Origin: Shewanella litorisediminis
GTDB taxonomy: Bacteria; Pseudomonadota; Gammaproteobacteria; Enterobacterales; Shewanellaceae
DNA: 64,000 bases
Assembly: GCF_016834455.1 (NCBI RefSeq)
Contig: NZ_CP069213.1
Coordinates: forward strand, 2,914,501-2,978,500
Direction: 5' to 3'
The notes beneath the pieces are model-generated. The model searched no databases. It was not told where the DNA came from and worked only from the letters and a program-made list of their open reading frames with translations. Positions within the stretch are counted from its first letter, which is position 1; each line of letters starts with the position of its first letter. Below, one piece after another: positions 52,752 through 64,000 of this stretch. Both the position numbers and the translations under genes were made by a program.

Positions 52752-55700
52752 TCAGCCCTGAGACTGCTTTACGCGCTCGTGCAGCTCTTGTACCGAGGCC
52801 ACTTTATTGCGGTCATCGGCGTTGTGAGCCATACAGTTGGCGAAGGCGGCGTTCAGGGTGGTGGTGTAGTTCACCTTGTAACGCAGCGCAGCGCGACGCA
52901 GCTGGCGTGAATCTTCGATGGCTTGACGGCCTTCGGTGGTGTTCACTATGTAGCTGTACTCACCGTTCTTGATACGGTCAAGAATGTGTGGACGGCCTTC
53001 GTGCACCTTGTTCACCAGACGTGGGTTGATACCGGCTTCACCGAGGATAACCGCGGTGCCGTGGGTGGCATCCAGCTCATAACCCAGTTCAATCAGACGG
53101 GCAGCCAGGTCGGCAACCTTTTTCTTGTCGCTGTTACGCACAGACAAGAGGGCGCGGCCTGAGCGTGGTACGTCCTTGATAGAGCCCAGTTCAGACTTGG
53201 CATAGGCTTCGGCGAAGGTATCACCCACCCCCATTACCTCACCGGTAGAGCGCATTTCAGGGCCGAGCAGCGGGTCAACGCCGGGGAACTTGTTGAAAGG
53301 CAGTACCACTTCTTTCACTGAGTAGAAAGGCGGGATAACTTCCTTGGTAAAGTTCTGCGCTTTCAGGCTCTGACCTGCCATCACACGGGCGGCGATCTTG
53401 GCCAGTGGCACACCGGTGGCCTTGGATACGAATGGCACGGTACGGGCAGCACGTGGGTTAACTTCAATCATATAGATTTCGTTATCCTTTACCGCGAACT
53501 GCACGTTCATCAGACCCACTACGCCAAGCTCAAACGCCAGCTTGGTTACCTGCTCGCGCATCTGGTCCTGAATCGCCTTGGACAGTGTGTATGGCGGCAG
53601 CGAACAGGCTGAGTCACCAGAGTGAACACCGGCTTGTTCGATGTGCTCCATGATGGCACCGATAACCACGGTTTCGCCATCGCACACGGCATCGATATCC
53701 ACCTCGGTGGCATCATCCAGGAAGCGGTCCAGCAGTACTGGCGAGGCGTTGGATACGCTCACGGCTTCGTTGAAGTAGCGGCGCAGGTCCTGCTCGTCAT
53801 AGACGATTTCCATGGCGCGGCCACCCAGCACGTAGGATGGGCGAACCACCAGTGGGTATCCGATACGCTCGGCGGCGATCACGGCACCTTCCACTGTGGT
53901 TACAGTGTCGTTCTCAGGCTGCTTCATGTTCAGGCGCTTGATGGCCTGCTGGAAGCGCTCACGGTCTTCGGCACGGTCGATGGCATCAGGGCTGGTACCG
54001 ATAATAGGCACACCGGCGGCTTCCAGGGCACGGGCCAGCTTCAGTGGCGTCTGGCCACCGTAGTGCACGATAACGCCCTTTGGCTTCTCGATGCGGACGA
54101 TTTCCAGTACGTCTTCCAGGGTGACTGGTTCGAAGTACAGACGGTCTGAGGTGTCGTAGTCGGTAGAAACGGTTTCAGGGTTACAGTTAACCATGATGGT
54201 TTCAAAGCCGTCTTCACGCAGCGCCAGCGCGGCGTGCACACAGCAGTAATCGAACTCGATACCCTGACCGATACGGTTTGGACCACCGCCGAGCACCATG
54301 ATCTTGTCTTTGTCAGACGGATTGGCTTCGCACTCTTCCTCATAGGTGGAGTACATGTAGGCTGTGTCGGTGGCAAATTCGGCGGCGCAGGTATCCACGC
54401 GCTTGTACACGGGGAATACGTTGAAGCGCTCACGCAGCTTGCGGATTTCGCCTTCGCTGATGCCAAGCAGTGCACTCATGCGAGCATCGGAGAAGCCCTT
54501 GCGCTTTAGCTTACGCAGGAAGTCTTCATCGATACCGGTTACGCCCAGCTCTTTAACCTTGGCTTCCAGCTGGATGATTTCTTCAATCTGTACCAGGAAC
54601 CAGCGGTCGATGTTGGTCAGGGTGAAGATATCGTCCACAGACAGGCCGGCACGGAAGGCATCGCCTATGTACCAGATACGGTCTGCGCCAGGCTCTTTGA
54701 GCTCATGGCGGATTTTCTGCAGTGCATCGGCATCGTTCAGGTCGACGACAGGGTCGAAACCGTTGCGACTTACTTCGAGGCCACGCAGGGCCTTTTGCAC
54801 AGACTCCTGGAAGGTACGGCCAATGGCCATCACTTCACCCACGGATTTCATCTGAGTGGTCAGACGGTCGTTGGCGCCGGCAAATTTTTCGAAGTTAAAG
54901 CGTGGCACCTTGGTGACCACGTAGTCGATGGACGGCTCGAAAGACGCAGGAGTGCGACCGCCGGTGATGTCGTTCATCAGCTCATCGAGGGTGAAACCCA
55001 CGGCCAGCTTGGCGGCAACCTTGGCAATCGGGAAACCGGTTGCTTTAGAGGCCAGCGCTGAAGAGCGGGACACACGGGGGTTCATCTCGATAACGACCAT
55101 ACGGCCGGTTGTCGGGCTGATACCAAACTGTACGTTTGAGCCGCCGGTTTCCACACCGATTTCACGCAGTACCGCCATGGAGGCGTTACGCATGATTTGG
55201 TATTCCTTGTCGGTAAGGGTCTGGGCAGGGGCCACAGTGATGGAGTCACCTGTGTGCACGCCCATGGCGTCGAAGTTTTCGATGGAGCAGACGATGATGC
55301 AGTTATCGTTGCGGTCACGGACCACTTCCATCTCGTACTCTTTCCAACCGATGAGCGATTCGTCAATCAAAAGCTCGTTGGTAGGTGACAGTTCGAGACC
55401 CTGAGAACAGATTTCTTCGAACTCTTCCTTGTTGTAGGCGATACCGCCGCCCGAGCCACCCATGGTGAAGGAGGGACGGATGATACAGGGGAAACCCACC
55501 TGGTCGAGTACCGCGTAGGCCTCTTCCATGCTGTGGGCGATACCGGCGCGTGGACACTCCAGGCCAATCTTCTTCATGGCCTTGTCGAAACGGGCGCGGT
55601 CTTCGGCCTTGTCGATGGCATCGGCGGTGGCGCCGATCATCTCAACGTTGAATTCCTTCAGAACGCCTTTGGCTTCCAGCTCCAGGGCACAGTTCAGTGC

Positions 55701-55982
55701 TGTCTGGCCGCCCATGGTGGGCAGAATCGCATCCGGACGCTCTTTCTTGATGATGTTGCGCACCACTTCCCAGTGGATAGGCTCGATGTAAGTGGCATCG
55801 GCCATCTCTGGGTCGGTCATGATGGTGGCCGGGTTGGAGTTCACCAGGATGACACGGTAGCCTTCTTCGCGCAGGGCTTTACAGGCCTGGGCGCCAGAGT
55901 AGTCGAATTCACAGGCCTGGCCGATAACGATGGGGCCAGCACCCAGGATAAGAATACTTTTTATGTCGGTACGTTTTGGCAT
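52752..55982 (-). CDS. carB: Carbamoyl-phosphate synthase large subunit CarB
   Basis: Makes carbamoyl phosphate from bicarbonate, ammonia and two ATP for arginine and pyrimidine synthesis. 1076 aa, the usual length. Starts [30 protein letters not shown]. Two ATP-grasp halves each show [17 protein letters not shown] and [21 protein letters not shown] patterns; the second begins [18 protein letters not shown] (about 558). The C-terminal MGS-like allosteric domain follows residue ~935. 24 bases after carA. Confidence 0.97.
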   Translation of the reverse strand: MPKRTDIKSILILGAGPIVIGQACEFDYSGAQACKALREEGYRVILVNSNPATIMTDPEMADATYIEPIHWEVVRNIIKKERPDAILPTMGGQTALNCALELEAKGVLKEFNVEMIGATADAIDKAEDRARFDKAMKKIGLECPRAGIAHSMEEAYAVLDQVGFPCIIRPSFTMGGSGGGIAYNKEEFEEICSQGLELSPTNELLIDESLIGWKEYEMEVVRDRNDNCIIVCSIENFDAMGVHTGDSITVAPAQTLTDKEYQIMRNASMAVLREIGVETGGSNVQFGISPTTGRMVVIEMNPRVSRSSALASKATGFPIAKVAAKLAVGFTLDELMNDITGGRTPASFEPSIDYVVTKVPRFNFEKFAGANDRLTTQMKSVGEVMAIGRTFQESVQKALRGLEVSRNGFDPVVDLNDADALQKIRHELKEPGADRIWYIGDAFRAGLSVDDIFTLTNIDRWFLVQIEEIIQLEAKVKELGVTGIDEDFLRKLKRKGFSDARMSALLGISEGEIRKLRERFNVFPVYKRVDTCAAEFATDTAYMYSTYEEECEANPSDKDKIMVLGGGPNRIGQGIEFDYCCVHAALALREDGFETIMVNCNPETVSTDYDTSDRLYFEPVTLEDVLEIVRIEKPKGVIVHYGGQTPLKLARALEAAGVPIIGTSPDAIDRAEDRERFQQAIKRLNMKQPENDTVTTVEGAVIAAERIGYPLVVRPSYVLGGRAMEIVYDEQDLRRYFNEAVSVSNASPVLLDRFLDDATEVDIDAVCDGETVVIGAIMEHIEQAGVHSGDSACSLPPYTLSKAIQDQMREQVTKLAFELGVVGLMNVQFAVKDNEIYMIEVNPRAARTVPFVSKATGVPLAKIAARVMAGQSLKAQNFTKEVIPPFYSVKEVVLPFNKFPGVDPLLGPEMRSTGEVMGVGDTFAEAYAKSELGSIKDVPRSGRALLSVRNSDKKKVADLAARLIELGYELDATHGTAVILGEAGINPRLVNKVHEGRPHILDRIKNGEYSYIVNTTEGRQAIEDSRQLRRAALRYKVNYTTTLNAAFANCMAHNADDRNKVASVQELHERVKQSQG

Positions 55983-56006
55983 TGCTTCTATCTTCTCCAG
56001 CTCGGC

Positions 56007-57152
56007 TTACTTGGCGTTCTTGCGATACTCTTCAATCAGTTCGATGAAATGGTCGAACAGCGGGGCACAGTCGTGAGGACCTGGGCTGGCTTCAGGGTGG
56101 CCCTGGAAGCTGAACGCAGGTTTGTCGGTGCGGTGAATGCCCTGCAAAGAACCATCGAACAGCGACTTGTGAGTCACCTTGAGGTTGGCAGGCAGTGTCG
56201 CCTCATCAACCGCAAAGCCGTGGTTCTGGCTGGTGATCATCACAGTGCCTTTTTCCACATCCCCCACAGGGTGGTTGGCACCATGGTGACCAAACTTCAT
56301 TTTCAGGGTCTTGGCTCCGCTGGCGAGGCCGAGCAGCTGATGGCCCAGACAGATACCGAAAACCGGGATGTCTGTCTTGAGAATTTCCTGAATGGCGGCA
56401 ATGGCATAGTCACATGGCTCTGGGTCACCAGGGCCGTTTGACAGGAATACACCGTCCGGATTCATCGCCAGCACTTCGCTGGCCGGGGTCTTGGCGGGTA
56501 CGACAGTCACGTCACAGCCACGGTCCACCAGCATACGCAGGATGTTGGTTTTCACGCCGTAATCGTAGGCTACCACTTTGAACTTGAGTTCAGATTCAGG
56601 GGTATCTGAAGGCAGACCGCCTTCCAGACGCCAGCTGCCACTGCGCCACTGATAGCGCTCGGCGGTGGTCACTTCTTTGGCGAGATCCATGCCTTTCAAA
56701 CCAGGGAAGGCTTTGGCCGCAGCCAGTGCCTTGTCGCTGTCCAGGTCACCCACCAGAATGCAACCGGCCTGAGCACCCTTTTCACGCAGAATACGGGTCA
56801 GCTTGCGGGTGTCGATGTCGGCGATACCAACCACATTGTTGGCTTTGAGATAGTCGCTTAAGGATTGGGTGGAACGGAAACTGCTGGCGATAAGGGGAAG
56901 ATCGCGAATGATGAGACCACAGGCATGAACTGCACTGGATTCTGTGTCTTCATCGTTGGTACCTGTATTACCGATGTGTGGATAAGTCAGTGTGACTATC
57001 TGGCGGGAATAAGAAGGATCCGTCAATATCTCTTGATAGCCTGTCATGGAAGTGTTAAAAACGACTTCTCCGACAGCAATTCCATCAGCACCGATTGCGG
57101 TACCTGAGAACAGGGTTCCATCTTCGAGTACGAGTAAGGCAGACTTTGTCAA
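56007..57152 (-). CDS. carA: Carbamoyl-phosphate synthase small subunit CarA, TTG start
   Basis: Glutamine amidotransferase subunit that feeds ammonia to CarB. 381 aa. The protein should start [20 protein letters not shown], matching E. coli CarA; that codon is TTG at 57152 with a perfect GGAGG six bases ahead. The longer frame (TTG 57173) has no site. Class I amidotransferase triad: Cys in [13 protein letters not shown], and the His-Glu of HPEASPG near residue 350. E. coli carA also uses a UUG start, suggesting conserved tuning of translation. Confidence 0.96.
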   Translation of the reverse strand: MTKSALLVLEDGTLFSGTAIGADGIAVGEVVFNTSMTGYQEILTDPSYSRQIVTLTYPHIGNTGTNDEDTESSAVHACGLIIRDLPLIASSFRSTQSLSDYLKANNVVGIADIDTRKLTRILREKGAQAGCILVGDLDSDKALAAAKAFPGLKGMDLAKEVTTAERYQWRSGSWRLEGGLPSDTPESELKFKVVAYDYGVKTNILRMLVDRGCDVTVVPAKTPASEVLAMNPDGVFLSNGPGDPEPCDYAIAAIQEILKTDIPVFGICLGHQLLGLASGAKTLKMKFGHHGANHPVGDVEKGTVMITSQNHGFAVDEATLPANLKVTHKSLFDGSLQGIHRTDKPAFSFQGHPEASPGPHDCAPLFDHFIELIEEYRKNAK

Positions 57153-57301
57153 CGCGACCTCCGAAAGAGCCAAGTTATTGTTATGTGTGGATTTTTTTCG
57201 ATTAAATTACCAAGTTTCCGTTAAAACACGAAATTTTGACAAATTCCGATGATTTTATAGGAAAACCCGCATTTCGTCTATACATTCGGGGCACCCAACC
57301 T
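57153..57301 (-). promoter_or_regulatory. carA upstream region
   Basis: About 150 AT-rich bases containing the carAB promoter. A TATAAA word lies near 57253-57260 on the minus strand. E. coli carAB is repressed via ArgR boxes; I do not see a convincing pair here. Confidence 0.4.
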
Positions 57302-57329
57302 AAAAAAAACCGCCTGACGGCGGTTTTTT
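57302..57329 (-). terminator. Terminator of dapB
   Basis: Minus strand AAAAAACCGCC, short loop, GGCGGTTTTTTTT, three bases after the dapB stop. Confidence 0.92.
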
Positions 57330-57332
57330 CGA

Positions 57333-58193
<861 letters not shown>

Positions 58194-58198
58194 TCACA

Positions 58199-58816
58199 TC
58201 AAACGATATCCAGCAGCTCAACCTCAAAAATCAGGGTTGAGTATGGTGGGATAGAAGCGCCGGCACCACGCTCGCCATAGGCCAGGTGGAAAGGCACGTA
58301 CAGCTTGTACTTGGCGCCAACATTCATCAGTTGCAGTGCTTCGGTCCAACCGGCGATAACGCCGGAAACCGGGAATTCAGCTGGCTGACCGCGCAGCACA
58401 GAGCTGTCAAACACGTCGCCGCTGATGAAAGAACCATGGTAATGAGTGCGAACGGTAGACTCGTAAGTTGGCTTGTCGCCATTGCCTTCGGTCAGAATTT
58501 CGTATTGCAGACCTGATTCGGTCACAAACACGCCGTCACGCTTGGCGTTGTCAGCCAGGAACTGCTCGCCTTCGGCGATGGCAGCTTCGGCAGCCGCTTC
58601 CTGCGCTTTTTGCAGGCGACGGCTGATTTCGGTAAAGGCAACCTGCAGTTCCTGCATGGAAACGGCGCTTTCTTTACCATCGAATGCATCGGCCAAACCG
58701 GCCTGTACGGCTGGAATATCCAGACCTTCAAAGGAGTTGGCAGCCAGCTGCTCACCCAGCTGACGGCCCACGCCGTAGCTAGCCTGCAGCTCAACAGTGC
58801 TGAATTTATCAGACAT
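58199..58816 (-). CDS. fklB: FKBP-type peptidyl-prolyl cis-trans isomerase FklB
   Basis: Protein-folding helper, cytoplasmic, 205 aa. N-terminal dimerisation helices (residues 1-95) end in an FKBP domain: HYHGSFISGDVFDSSVLRGQPAEFPVSGVIAGWTEALQLM (about 117-157; active-site Asp, Phe, Ile, Trp all present). ATG 58816 (MSDKFSTVELQASYGVGRQLG) follows GAGAA; the frame is open to 58867. Near dnaK-dnaJ but a separate unit. Confidence 0.95.
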   Translation of the reverse strand: MSDKFSTVELQASYGVGRQLGEQLAANSFEGLDIPAVQAGLADAFDGKESAVSMQELQVAFTEISRRLQKAQEAAAEAAIAEGEQFLADNAKRDGVFVTESGLQYEILTEGNGDKPTYESTVRTHYHGSFISGDVFDSSVLRGQPAEFPVSGVIAGWTEALQLMNVGAKYKLYVPFHLAYGERGAGASIPPYSTLIFEVELLDIV

Positions 58817-58899
58817 AATTCGGTTTCTCTTGAACGTACGTGAAGTTAACGGCGTGCATTCTATCACAGAATGCGCCCGCGCGGCGAAAAAGGTCTGGC

Positions 58900-59700
58900 T
58901 TATTTAGTAATTTGACAGTTCTTCACACCGGCGGCTTTGGCCGCCTCATAAAGGGGCATCACTTTTTGTTCCAAGCGGGCCAATTCCGAAATACGGGTAC
59001 TGTGGGATGGGTGGGTGGAGAGCAATTCCGGCCCCTGATCACCGCCTGCTTTAGCCATGTTTTGCCACAACAGGGTACCGGCTCGCGGATCGAACCCGGC
59101 GCGGGCCATTAATTCCAATCCCATGATGTCCGCTTCAGATTCCTGTGCCCGTCCATAGGGCAGAATGTAACCCACCTGAGTGCCCAGCCCCAGAGCCGCC
59201 ATGTAAAGATCACGGTTGGACACGCCACCGGCACCCAGTGCCACATCGGCCAGTTGCAACCCGGTGTTGGTCAGCTGAGTGCGGGACACCTGCTCGTTAC
59301 TGTGCTGCGCCAGCACGTGGGCGACCTCATGGCCAAGCACCACCGCCAGTTGGTCTTGGTTTTCAGCGACCTTGAGCAAGCCGGAATAGACGCCAATGTG
59401 GCCGCCGGGCAACGCAAAGGCATTCACCTGAGGTGAATCAAACACCACAACCTCCCACCCCTGAGACTGGTCAGGCAGTGCCGCTGTCACCCGCATGGCA
59501 ACGCAGGAAACATAGGCATTGAGTCTGGCGTCCTTGCTGATTTTTTGCTGCTTCTTCATTTCTTCAAAGGAGGCTGCGCCCAGCTGGTTCATTTCAGCGG
59601 CTGAAAACAGTAAGGTTTGGCTGCGCCCCGTGGGGGATTGGGTAGTAACACAGCCACTTATCAGGCCAAGCATTAACAGGGGGGCGAGTAATTTTTTCAT
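58900..59700 (-). CDS. loiP: M48 metallopeptidase lipoprotein (LoiP/YggG-like)
   Basis: Outer-membrane-directed protease of 266 aa. Signal MKKLLAPLLMLGLISGC with lipidated Cys17. Zinc site HEVAH in LAVVLGHEVAHVLAQHSNEQ (about 117-136) and the third ligand in RAQESEADIMGLELM (about 195). In E. coli LoiP degrades misfolded envelope proteins and is induced at low osmolarity. Single gene; weak downstream stem. Confidence 0.92.
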   Translation of the reverse strand: MKKLLAPLLMLGLISGCVTTQSPTGRSQTLLFSAAEMNQLGAASFEEMKKQQKISKDARLNAYVSCVAMRVTAALPDQSQGWEVVVFDSPQVNAFALPGGHIGVYSGLLKVAENQDQLAVVLGHEVAHVLAQHSNEQVSRTQLTNTGLQLADVALGAGGVSNRDLYMAALGLGTQVGYILPYGRAQESEADIMGLELMARAGFDPRAGTLLWQNMAKAGGDQGPELLSTHPSHSTRISELARLEQKVMPLYEAAKAAGVKNCQITK

Positions 59701-59782
59701 ATTTCTTAATCCATTAAAGCCATGACGAACACAGTTTTGTCCTATTCTACCCTTGGCACTTCACCAAGCCAACCGCACGGCT

Positions 59783-60793
59783 TTAACCACTGGCACTGGC
59801 CGGGCCAAAGCGGCGCCGGTACTGCTCCATGGTCACGCCGGTTTGCCGCTTGAAGAGCCGCCGAAAGGAGCTAGCATCCTCATAACCCACCGACCAAATC
59901 ACCTCAATGCTGGTGCGGCTCGACTGTTCCAATTGCCGCTTTGCAGCATCAATACGCACTCGCTGCAGGTATTCAATGGGGGTAACACCGGTAGCCGCTT
60001 TAAAGCGCCGTTTAAAATTGCGGGTGCCCATGGAAATGGCCTCGGCGGCTGAATCGACACTGATAGGCTTATCAAAGTGGTGCTTGAGCCAGCGCTCGGC
60101 TTTGCGAATGGCATCATCCTCGTGCTGTTTGCCGCTTTGCTGCAAAAAGGGTTGTTGCAGCTCCCGATTGGGTTCAAGCAGCATCAGCCTAGCACACATA
60201 AGCGCCAATTCCCGTCCGCCATAGCGCTCGAGCAACTTCAGCAATATGTCGGTAAAGGCAAAGAAGGCACCGCCACAAATGACATTGCCGTATTCCAGCA
60301 ACATACGTTCACCATGATAACGCACCCGGGGGTAACGACGCCGGAATGCCCCTTCGAGCAGCCAGTGGGTGGTTGCCTCGCGGCCATCCATTAACCCGGC
60401 TTCAGCCAGCAGAAAGGTACCGCTACAGGCACTGGCCACCAGCGCCCCCTCAGCAGACCGGGCTTTAAGCCAGGCGGCCGCTTCTTGCTGCGCAGCGAGG
60501 TAATTGTCCACATCCGCATGGGATGCAGAGGCCTCAAAAAGACTGGTCACTATCACTATATCGGCAGCCTTTGCATCTGCCATGGCAAGCTCCGGCTGTA
60601 TCCGTTGGCCGGATGCGGTTTCCACCGCCTTGCCGTCGGGAGAAACCACCTGAGCACTGAAACGCGCATTGTCGGGAATCGTGCTGCCATCGCTTTTTTC
60701 AAGGCAGCGGTTGGCCACATAAAAGATGTCCAGGGCAACCTGTACCGAGGACGCCATACAACCAGGCATGGCAAGCAGCAGTATTTTAGGCAT
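59783..60793 (-). CDS. GlxA-type transcriptional regulator (DJ-1/PfpI plus AraC HTH)
   Basis: About 336 aa. The N-terminal half is a class I amidotransferase-like (DJ-1/PfpI) ligand domain with the nucleophile-elbow ASACSGTFLLAEAGLMDGREATTHW (about 130-154). The C-terminal half has two AraC HTHs: ISVDSAAEAISMGTRNFKRRFKAATGVTPIEYLQRVR and VIWSVGYEDASSFRRLFKRQTGVTMEQYRRRF (motifs span about 240-325). Start is ATG 60793 (MPKILLLAMPGCM); ATG 60814 is also possible and neither has a clear ribosome site. Divergent from a GST, a probable target. Confidence 0.88.
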   Translation of the reverse strand: MPKILLLAMPGCMASSVQVALDIFYVANRCLEKSDGSTIPDNARFSAQVVSPDGKAVETASGQRIQPELAMADAKAADIVIVTSLFEASASHADVDNYLAAQQEAAAWLKARSAEGALVASACSGTFLLAEAGLMDGREATTHWLLEGAFRRRYPRVRYHGERMLLEYGNVICGGAFFAFTDILLKLLERYGGRELALMCARLMLLEPNRELQQPFLQQSGKQHEDDAIRKAERWLKHHFDKPISVDSAAEAISMGTRNFKRRFKAATGVTPIEYLQRVRIDAAKRQLEQSSRTSIEVIWSVGYEDASSFRRLFKRQTGVTMEQYRRRFGPASASG

Positions 60794-60891
60794 GGCTAAT
60801 GTCACTTTTCGCATCTAATTGGGCAAATATGACCATTAGTTGCCGTCAGTGCAAGGACTACACTGAGCCAAACCATCAACAAGGAGTTTGC
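60794..60891. promoter_or_regulatory. Divergent control region, GlxA-type regulator / GST
   Basis: 98 bases hold both promoters. An AraC-type operator would lie here if the regulator controls the GST; I do not see a clear direct repeat. Confidence 0.4.
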
Positions 60892-61518
60892 ATGATTACT
60901 CTCTACGGCACCCCCAATACCCGCACAGTGCGTGCGCTTTGGGCATTGGAAGAAACAGGCATAGCCTATGAATACCGCAAAATGGATCTTAAAGGAGGCG
61001 AGTGCCGGCAAGCAGCCTATCTTGCCATCAATCCCAACGGTAAGGTGCCGGCATTGGTGGATGGGGATCTGACGCTGCTGGAAACCAATGCTATCTGTGA
61101 CTACATTGCCGAACTCGGTAATGGCTTACTGCCAACAGATGCCAAGGCCAAAGCCAAGGTGCGCCAGTGGAATGATTTTGCCCTGTCGGAGTTGGAAGTC
61201 GCCCCCTGGATGCTGCTGAAAAACCAACTGGTTTACCCCGAAGACAAGCAGCTCCCCCCTGAGGTGCTGCGAAACACCATGGTATGGGAAAGCCAACGTG
61301 CCCAGCACATTCTGGCTTTGGCCTTGAAGGAGCAGGACTACTTGCTGCCAGCGGGTTTCAGCCTGGCAGATATCAATATCTGCGTTGGGCTACTCATGCA
61401 CTTTAGAACTGATTTGCCGCTGAACCCTGAGCTTTTGCCTTATCTCAAGCGCTGTATGTCACGTCCGGCGATAGCCAAATTGCAGGCCATGGGCGAATTG
61501 TCCCCCTTGCCTCTGTAA
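60892..61518 (+). CDS. Glutathione S-transferase
   Basis: 208-aa soluble GST. N-terminal thioredoxin-like half: MITLYGTPNTRTVRALWALEETG and the glutathione contacts NPNGKVPALVDGDLTLLETNAICDYIAE (about 53-80, with Glu-Thr in place of the usual E-S pair). C-terminal helical half includes FSLADINICVG. AAGGAG lies before ATG 60892; the frame is open further upstream. Divergent from the GlxA-type regulator 98 bases away. Substrate unknown. Confidence 0.9.
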   Translation: MITLYGTPNTRTVRALWALEETGIAYEYRKMDLKGGECRQAAYLAINPNGKVPALVDGDLTLLETNAICDYIAELGNGLLPTDAKAKAKVRQWNDFALSELEVAPWMLLKNQLVYPEDKQLPPEVLRNTMVWESQRAQHILALALKEQDYLLPAGFSLADINICVGLLMHFRTDLPLNPELLPYLKRCMSRPAIAKLQAMGELSPLPL

Positions 61519-61552
61519 GCTGCCGTTTAAAAGTGCGATGCACACAGATAAT

Positions 61553-61579
61553 AAAAAGCCCGGCATTTGCCGGGCTTTT
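61553..61579. terminator. Bidirectional terminator, GST / dnaJ
   Basis: AAAAAGCCCGGCA, small loop, TGCCGGGCTTTT between convergent genes. Confidence 0.9.
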
Positions 61580-61596
61580 CTGTGTCAGGTATGGGA

Positions 61597-62727
61597 TCAG
61601 TTATTCAGATCCTGAAAGAACTTTTTCACACCATCGAAAAAGCCTTCAGCCTTTGGGCTGTGTTTTTTCGACTCACCGGTGAGGCTGGCTTCAAACTCGC
61701 GCAGCAGCTCTTTCTGACGCTCGGACAGGTTAACCGGCGTTTCCATTACCACCTTACACAGGAGGTCACCAACGGCATGGCTGCGAACCGACTTAACACC
61801 CTTGCCACGCAGACGGAACATGCGTCCAGTCTGGGTTTCGGCGGGGATCTTCAGGCTGACCTTGCCATCCAGGGTCGGCACTTCGATTTCGCCGCCAAGG
61901 GCCGCCTTGGCGAAGGAAATCGGCACTTCACAGTAAAGGTTGTTGCCGTCGCGCACAAAAATCGGGTGCTCACGCACGGTAACCTGAACGTAGAGATCCC
62001 CTGGTGGTGCACCGAATTCGCCCGCTTCACCTTCACCGGCCAGACGGATACGGTCACCGGTATCGACACCGGCCGGAATTTTCACCGACAGTGTCTTGGT
62101 CTTCTCGACACGGCCATTGCCATGACACTTGCTGCAAGGATCTTTAATAATCTTGCCGCGGCCATGACAGGTTGGACAGGTCTGCTGCACGGCGAAGAAG
62201 CCCTGACGCATCTGCACCTGACCCATACCATGACAGGTACCACAGGTCGTGGCAGACGAGCCTTTCTTGGCACCTGAACCATCACAGCTGTCGCAGCCAA
62301 CCAGGGTTGGCACTTTCAGCTCTTTGGTCAGGCCACGTACGGCCTCTTCCAGCGACAGCTCCAGGTTGTAACGCAGGTCGGAGCCACGGGCTGCCTGACG
62401 CTGACCGCCACGACGGCCGCCGCCAAAAATATCGCCGAACACGTCGCCGAAGATGTCGCCGAAGTCACCGCCGCCACCGAAACCACCGCCACCGCGGTTG
62501 GGATCAACACCGGCATGGCCAAACTGATCGTAAGCGGCCTTCTTGTCGGTGTCGGTGAGGATTTCGTAGGCTTCCTTCACCTCTTTAAAGCTGGCTTCGG
62601 CCTCTTTGTCACCGGGGTTACGATCGGGGTGATACTTCATAGCCAGGCGCTTATAGGCCTTCTTGATTTCCCGCTCGCTGGCATCACGGCCAACGCCGAG
62701 CACCTCGTAATAATCTCGCTTTGACAT
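61597..62727 (-). CDS. dnaJ: Chaperone DnaJ
   Basis: Hsp40 co-chaperone that stimulates DnaK. 376 aa. J domain with HPD in YHPDRNPGD (about 32-40), Gly/Phe-rich linker ([16 protein letters not shown]), four zinc CxxCxGxG repeats ([32 protein letters not shown]) and the C-terminal substrate domains. Follows dnaK with an 88-base gap carrying a hairpin. Confidence 0.97.
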   Translation of the reverse strand: MSKRDYYEVLGVGRDASEREIKKAYKRLAMKYHPDRNPGDKEAEASFKEVKEAYEILTDTDKKAAYDQFGHAGVDPNRGGGGFGGGGDFGDIFGDVFGDIFGGGRRGGQRQAARGSDLRYNLELSLEEAVRGLTKELKVPTLVGCDSCDGSGAKKGSSATTCGTCHGMGQVQMRQGFFAVQQTCPTCHGRGKIIKDPCSKCHGNGRVEKTKTLSVKIPAGVDTGDRIRLAGEGEAGEFGAPPGDLYVQVTVREHPIFVRDGNNLYCEVPISFAKAALGGEIEVPTLDGKVSLKIPAETQTGRMFRLRGKGVKSVRSHAVGDLLCKVVMETPVNLSERQKELLREFEASLTGESKKHSPKAEGFFDGVKKFFQDLNN

Positions 62728-62758
62728 AGGTTCACGCTATCTGGGATTCGTTAGGACA

Positions 62759-62790
62759 AACGGGCGTTAGGGTTTCCCCTTAACGCCCGC
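62759..62790 (-). promoter_or_regulatory. Hairpin between dnaK and dnaJ
   Basis: Minus strand GGGCGTTA, 11-base loop, TAACGCCC, then CG rather than a T-run. It lacks terminator features, so it more likely sets the dnaK:dnaJ transcript ratio by RNase processing or pausing. Confidence 0.6.
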
Positions 62791-62815
62791 CACTTAAGTT
62801 AATAGGCCGGGCCTA

Positions 62816-64000
62816 TTACTTCTTGTCGTCTTTCACTTCTTCAAACTCGGCGTCAACCACATCGTCTGCGGTCTTCTCGGCAGAGCTACCCTGAGCGCTG
62901 CCCTGGGCGCCCTGCGCCTTGGCCTGAGCGATTTCTACCAGCTTGGCAGAAGCTTCAATCAGTGACTGGGTGGCAGTGTCGATGGCTTCTTTGTCGTTGC
63001 CCTTCACTGCTTTTTCAACTTCAGCAATGGCCGCTTCAATCTTGGCCTTGTCGTCGCTGCCCAGCGCTTCACCGGCTTCTTCTACCTGCTTCTTGGTCGC
63101 GTGCACCAGACCATCGGCCTGGTTACGGGCCTGAGCCAGCTCTTCGAACTTCTTGTCTTCGTCGGCGTGGGCTTCAGCGTCGCGTACCATTTGTGCGACT
63201 TCTTCATCAGACAGACCAGAAGAAGCCTTGATGGTAATCTTCTGCTCTTTGCCGGTCTTCTTGTCTTTGGCAGACACGTGCAGAATACCGTCGGCGTCGA
63301 TGTCGAAGGTCACTTCAATCTGAGGCATGCCGCGTGGAGCAGGCTCGATACCTTCCAGGTTGAACTGACCCAGAGACTTGTTGGCGCTGGCCTGCTTACG
63401 CTCACCCTGCAGCACGTGGATGGTCACGGCGCTCTGGTTATCGTCGGCAGTAGAGAACACCTGGCTTGCCTTGGTAGGAATAGTGGTGTTCTTTTCAATC
63501 AGCTTGGTCATTACCTGACCCATGGTCTCGATACCCAGAGACAGTGGGGTTACGTCCAGCAGCAGTACGTCTTTTACGTCACCGGCCAGCACGCCCGCCT
63601 GCACGGCAGCACCGACTGCCACGGCTTCGTCAGGGTTTACGTCCTTACGAGGCTCTTTGCCGAAGAAGTTGGTTACCGCTTCCTGCACTTTTGGCATGCG
63701 GGTTTGACCGCCCACCAGAATCACTTCGTTGATGTCAGACACAGACAGGTCCGCATCGGCCAGAGCCACTTTCAAAGGCTCCAGAGAGCGCTGGATGAGG
63801 TCTTCAACCAGAGATTCCAACTTGGCACGGGTCACTTTCACCACCAGGTGTTTTGGACCTGTGGCATCGGCAGTGATGTACGGCAGGTTCACTTCGGTCT
63901 GGTTGGTGCTGGACAGCTCAATCTTGGCTTTTTCAGCGGCTTCTTTCAGACGCTGCATGGCCAGAGGATCGTTACGCAGATCCAGACCCTGCTCCTTCTT
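62816..64000 (-). CDS. dnaK: Chaperone DnaK (partial, N-terminus beyond right edge)
   Basis: Hsp70 ATPase. The last 394 residues are visible. They begin [20 protein letters not shown] in the nucleotide-binding domain, include [25 protein letters not shown], the linker [15 protein letters not shown] and the substrate domain [20 protein letters not shown], and end in the acidic EEVKDDKK typical of DnaK. The heat-shock promoter lies outside the window. dnaJ follows downstream in the usual dnaK-dnaJ order. Confidence 0.97.
   Translation of the reverse strand, partial: KKEQGLDLRNDPLAMQRLKEAAEKAKIELSSTNQTEVNLPYITADATGPKHLVVKVTRAKLESLVEDLIQRSLEPLKVALADADLSVSDINEVILVGGQTRMPKVQEAVTNFFGKEPRKDVNPDEAVAVGAAVQAGVLAGDVKDVLLLDVTPLSLGIETMGQVMTKLIEKNTTIPTKASQVFSTADDNQSAVTIHVLQGERKQASANKSLGQFNLEGIEPAPRGMPQIEVTFDIDADGILHVSAKDKKTGKEQKITIKASSGLSDEEVAQMVRDAEAHADEDKKFEELAQARNQADGLVHATKKQVEEAGEALGSDDKAKIEAAIAEVEKAVKGNDKEAIDTATQSLIEASAKLVEIAQAKAQGAQGSAQGSSAEKTADDVVDAEFEEVKDDKK

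Overview
The window is chromosomal DNA from a gammaproteobacterium, most likely Shewanella, probably a higher-GC species such as S. amazonensis. This is inferred from protein sequences I recognise and from gene order; no database search was possible. There are no rRNA or tRNA genes, CRISPR arrays, phage genes or transposases that I can see.

Layout. (1) 0-6.4 kb, minus strand: glycogen/maltodextrin operon malQ-glgB-glgX, with glgX cut by the left edge. (2) 6.4-20.4 kb: mostly single housekeeping or stress genes: iron alcohol dehydrogenase adhB, NhaC-type antiporter, an FAD amine oxidoreductase with a GNAT acetyltransferase, a small lipoprotein, thioesterase, threonine aldolase, TRIC channel, exported Tpx, MscS, OmpA-like protein, DUF924, a PACE efflux pump with divergent LysR regulator, and a DUF4136 lipoprotein. 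(3) 20.5-38.8 kb: a block whose order matches the E. coli 66-min region: algH(yqgE)-ruvX(yqgF), pilT/pilU, yggS, proC, yggT, yggU, rdgB, hemW, then yggN, glutaminase, yggL, trmB, mutY, yggX. Insertions into this backbone include a Sui1-like factor, an exported glutathione-peroxidase homologue, a DUF885 protein, an orphan LysR regulator and a candidate small RNA. (4) 38.8-40.7 kb: an accessory interval. Two structured repeats of about 245 bp in inverted orientation bracket an AT-rich orphan gene (DUF5677-like). This is the most unusual part of the window. (5) 40.7-52.3 kb: an exported unknown, an orphan solute-binding protein, a b-type cytochrome divergent from a membrane-anchored LuxR-type regulator, an FeS cryptochrome/photolyase with an SDR partner, a second-type secD-secF pair, two small unknowns and a chemoreceptor. 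(6) 52.7-64 kb: core genes carA-carB, dapB, fklB, loiP-like protease, a GlxA-type AraC regulator, a GST, and dnaK-dnaJ, with dnaK cut by the right edge.

How the genes work together. GlgB, GlgX and MalQ build and trim glycogen branches. PilT and PilU power pilus retraction. CarAB supplies carbamoyl phosphate and DapB feeds lysine/peptidoglycan synthesis. DnaK/DnaJ, FklB and LoiP handle protein quality. Tpx, the GPx homologue, YggX and MutY handle oxidative stress and its damage. Most transcription units end in clear stem-loop/T-run terminators, many shared by convergent genes. Several gene starts were set upstream or downstream of the longest open frame from ribosome binding sites and homology, including TTG starts for carA and for the FAD oxidoreductase and a GTG start for hemW.
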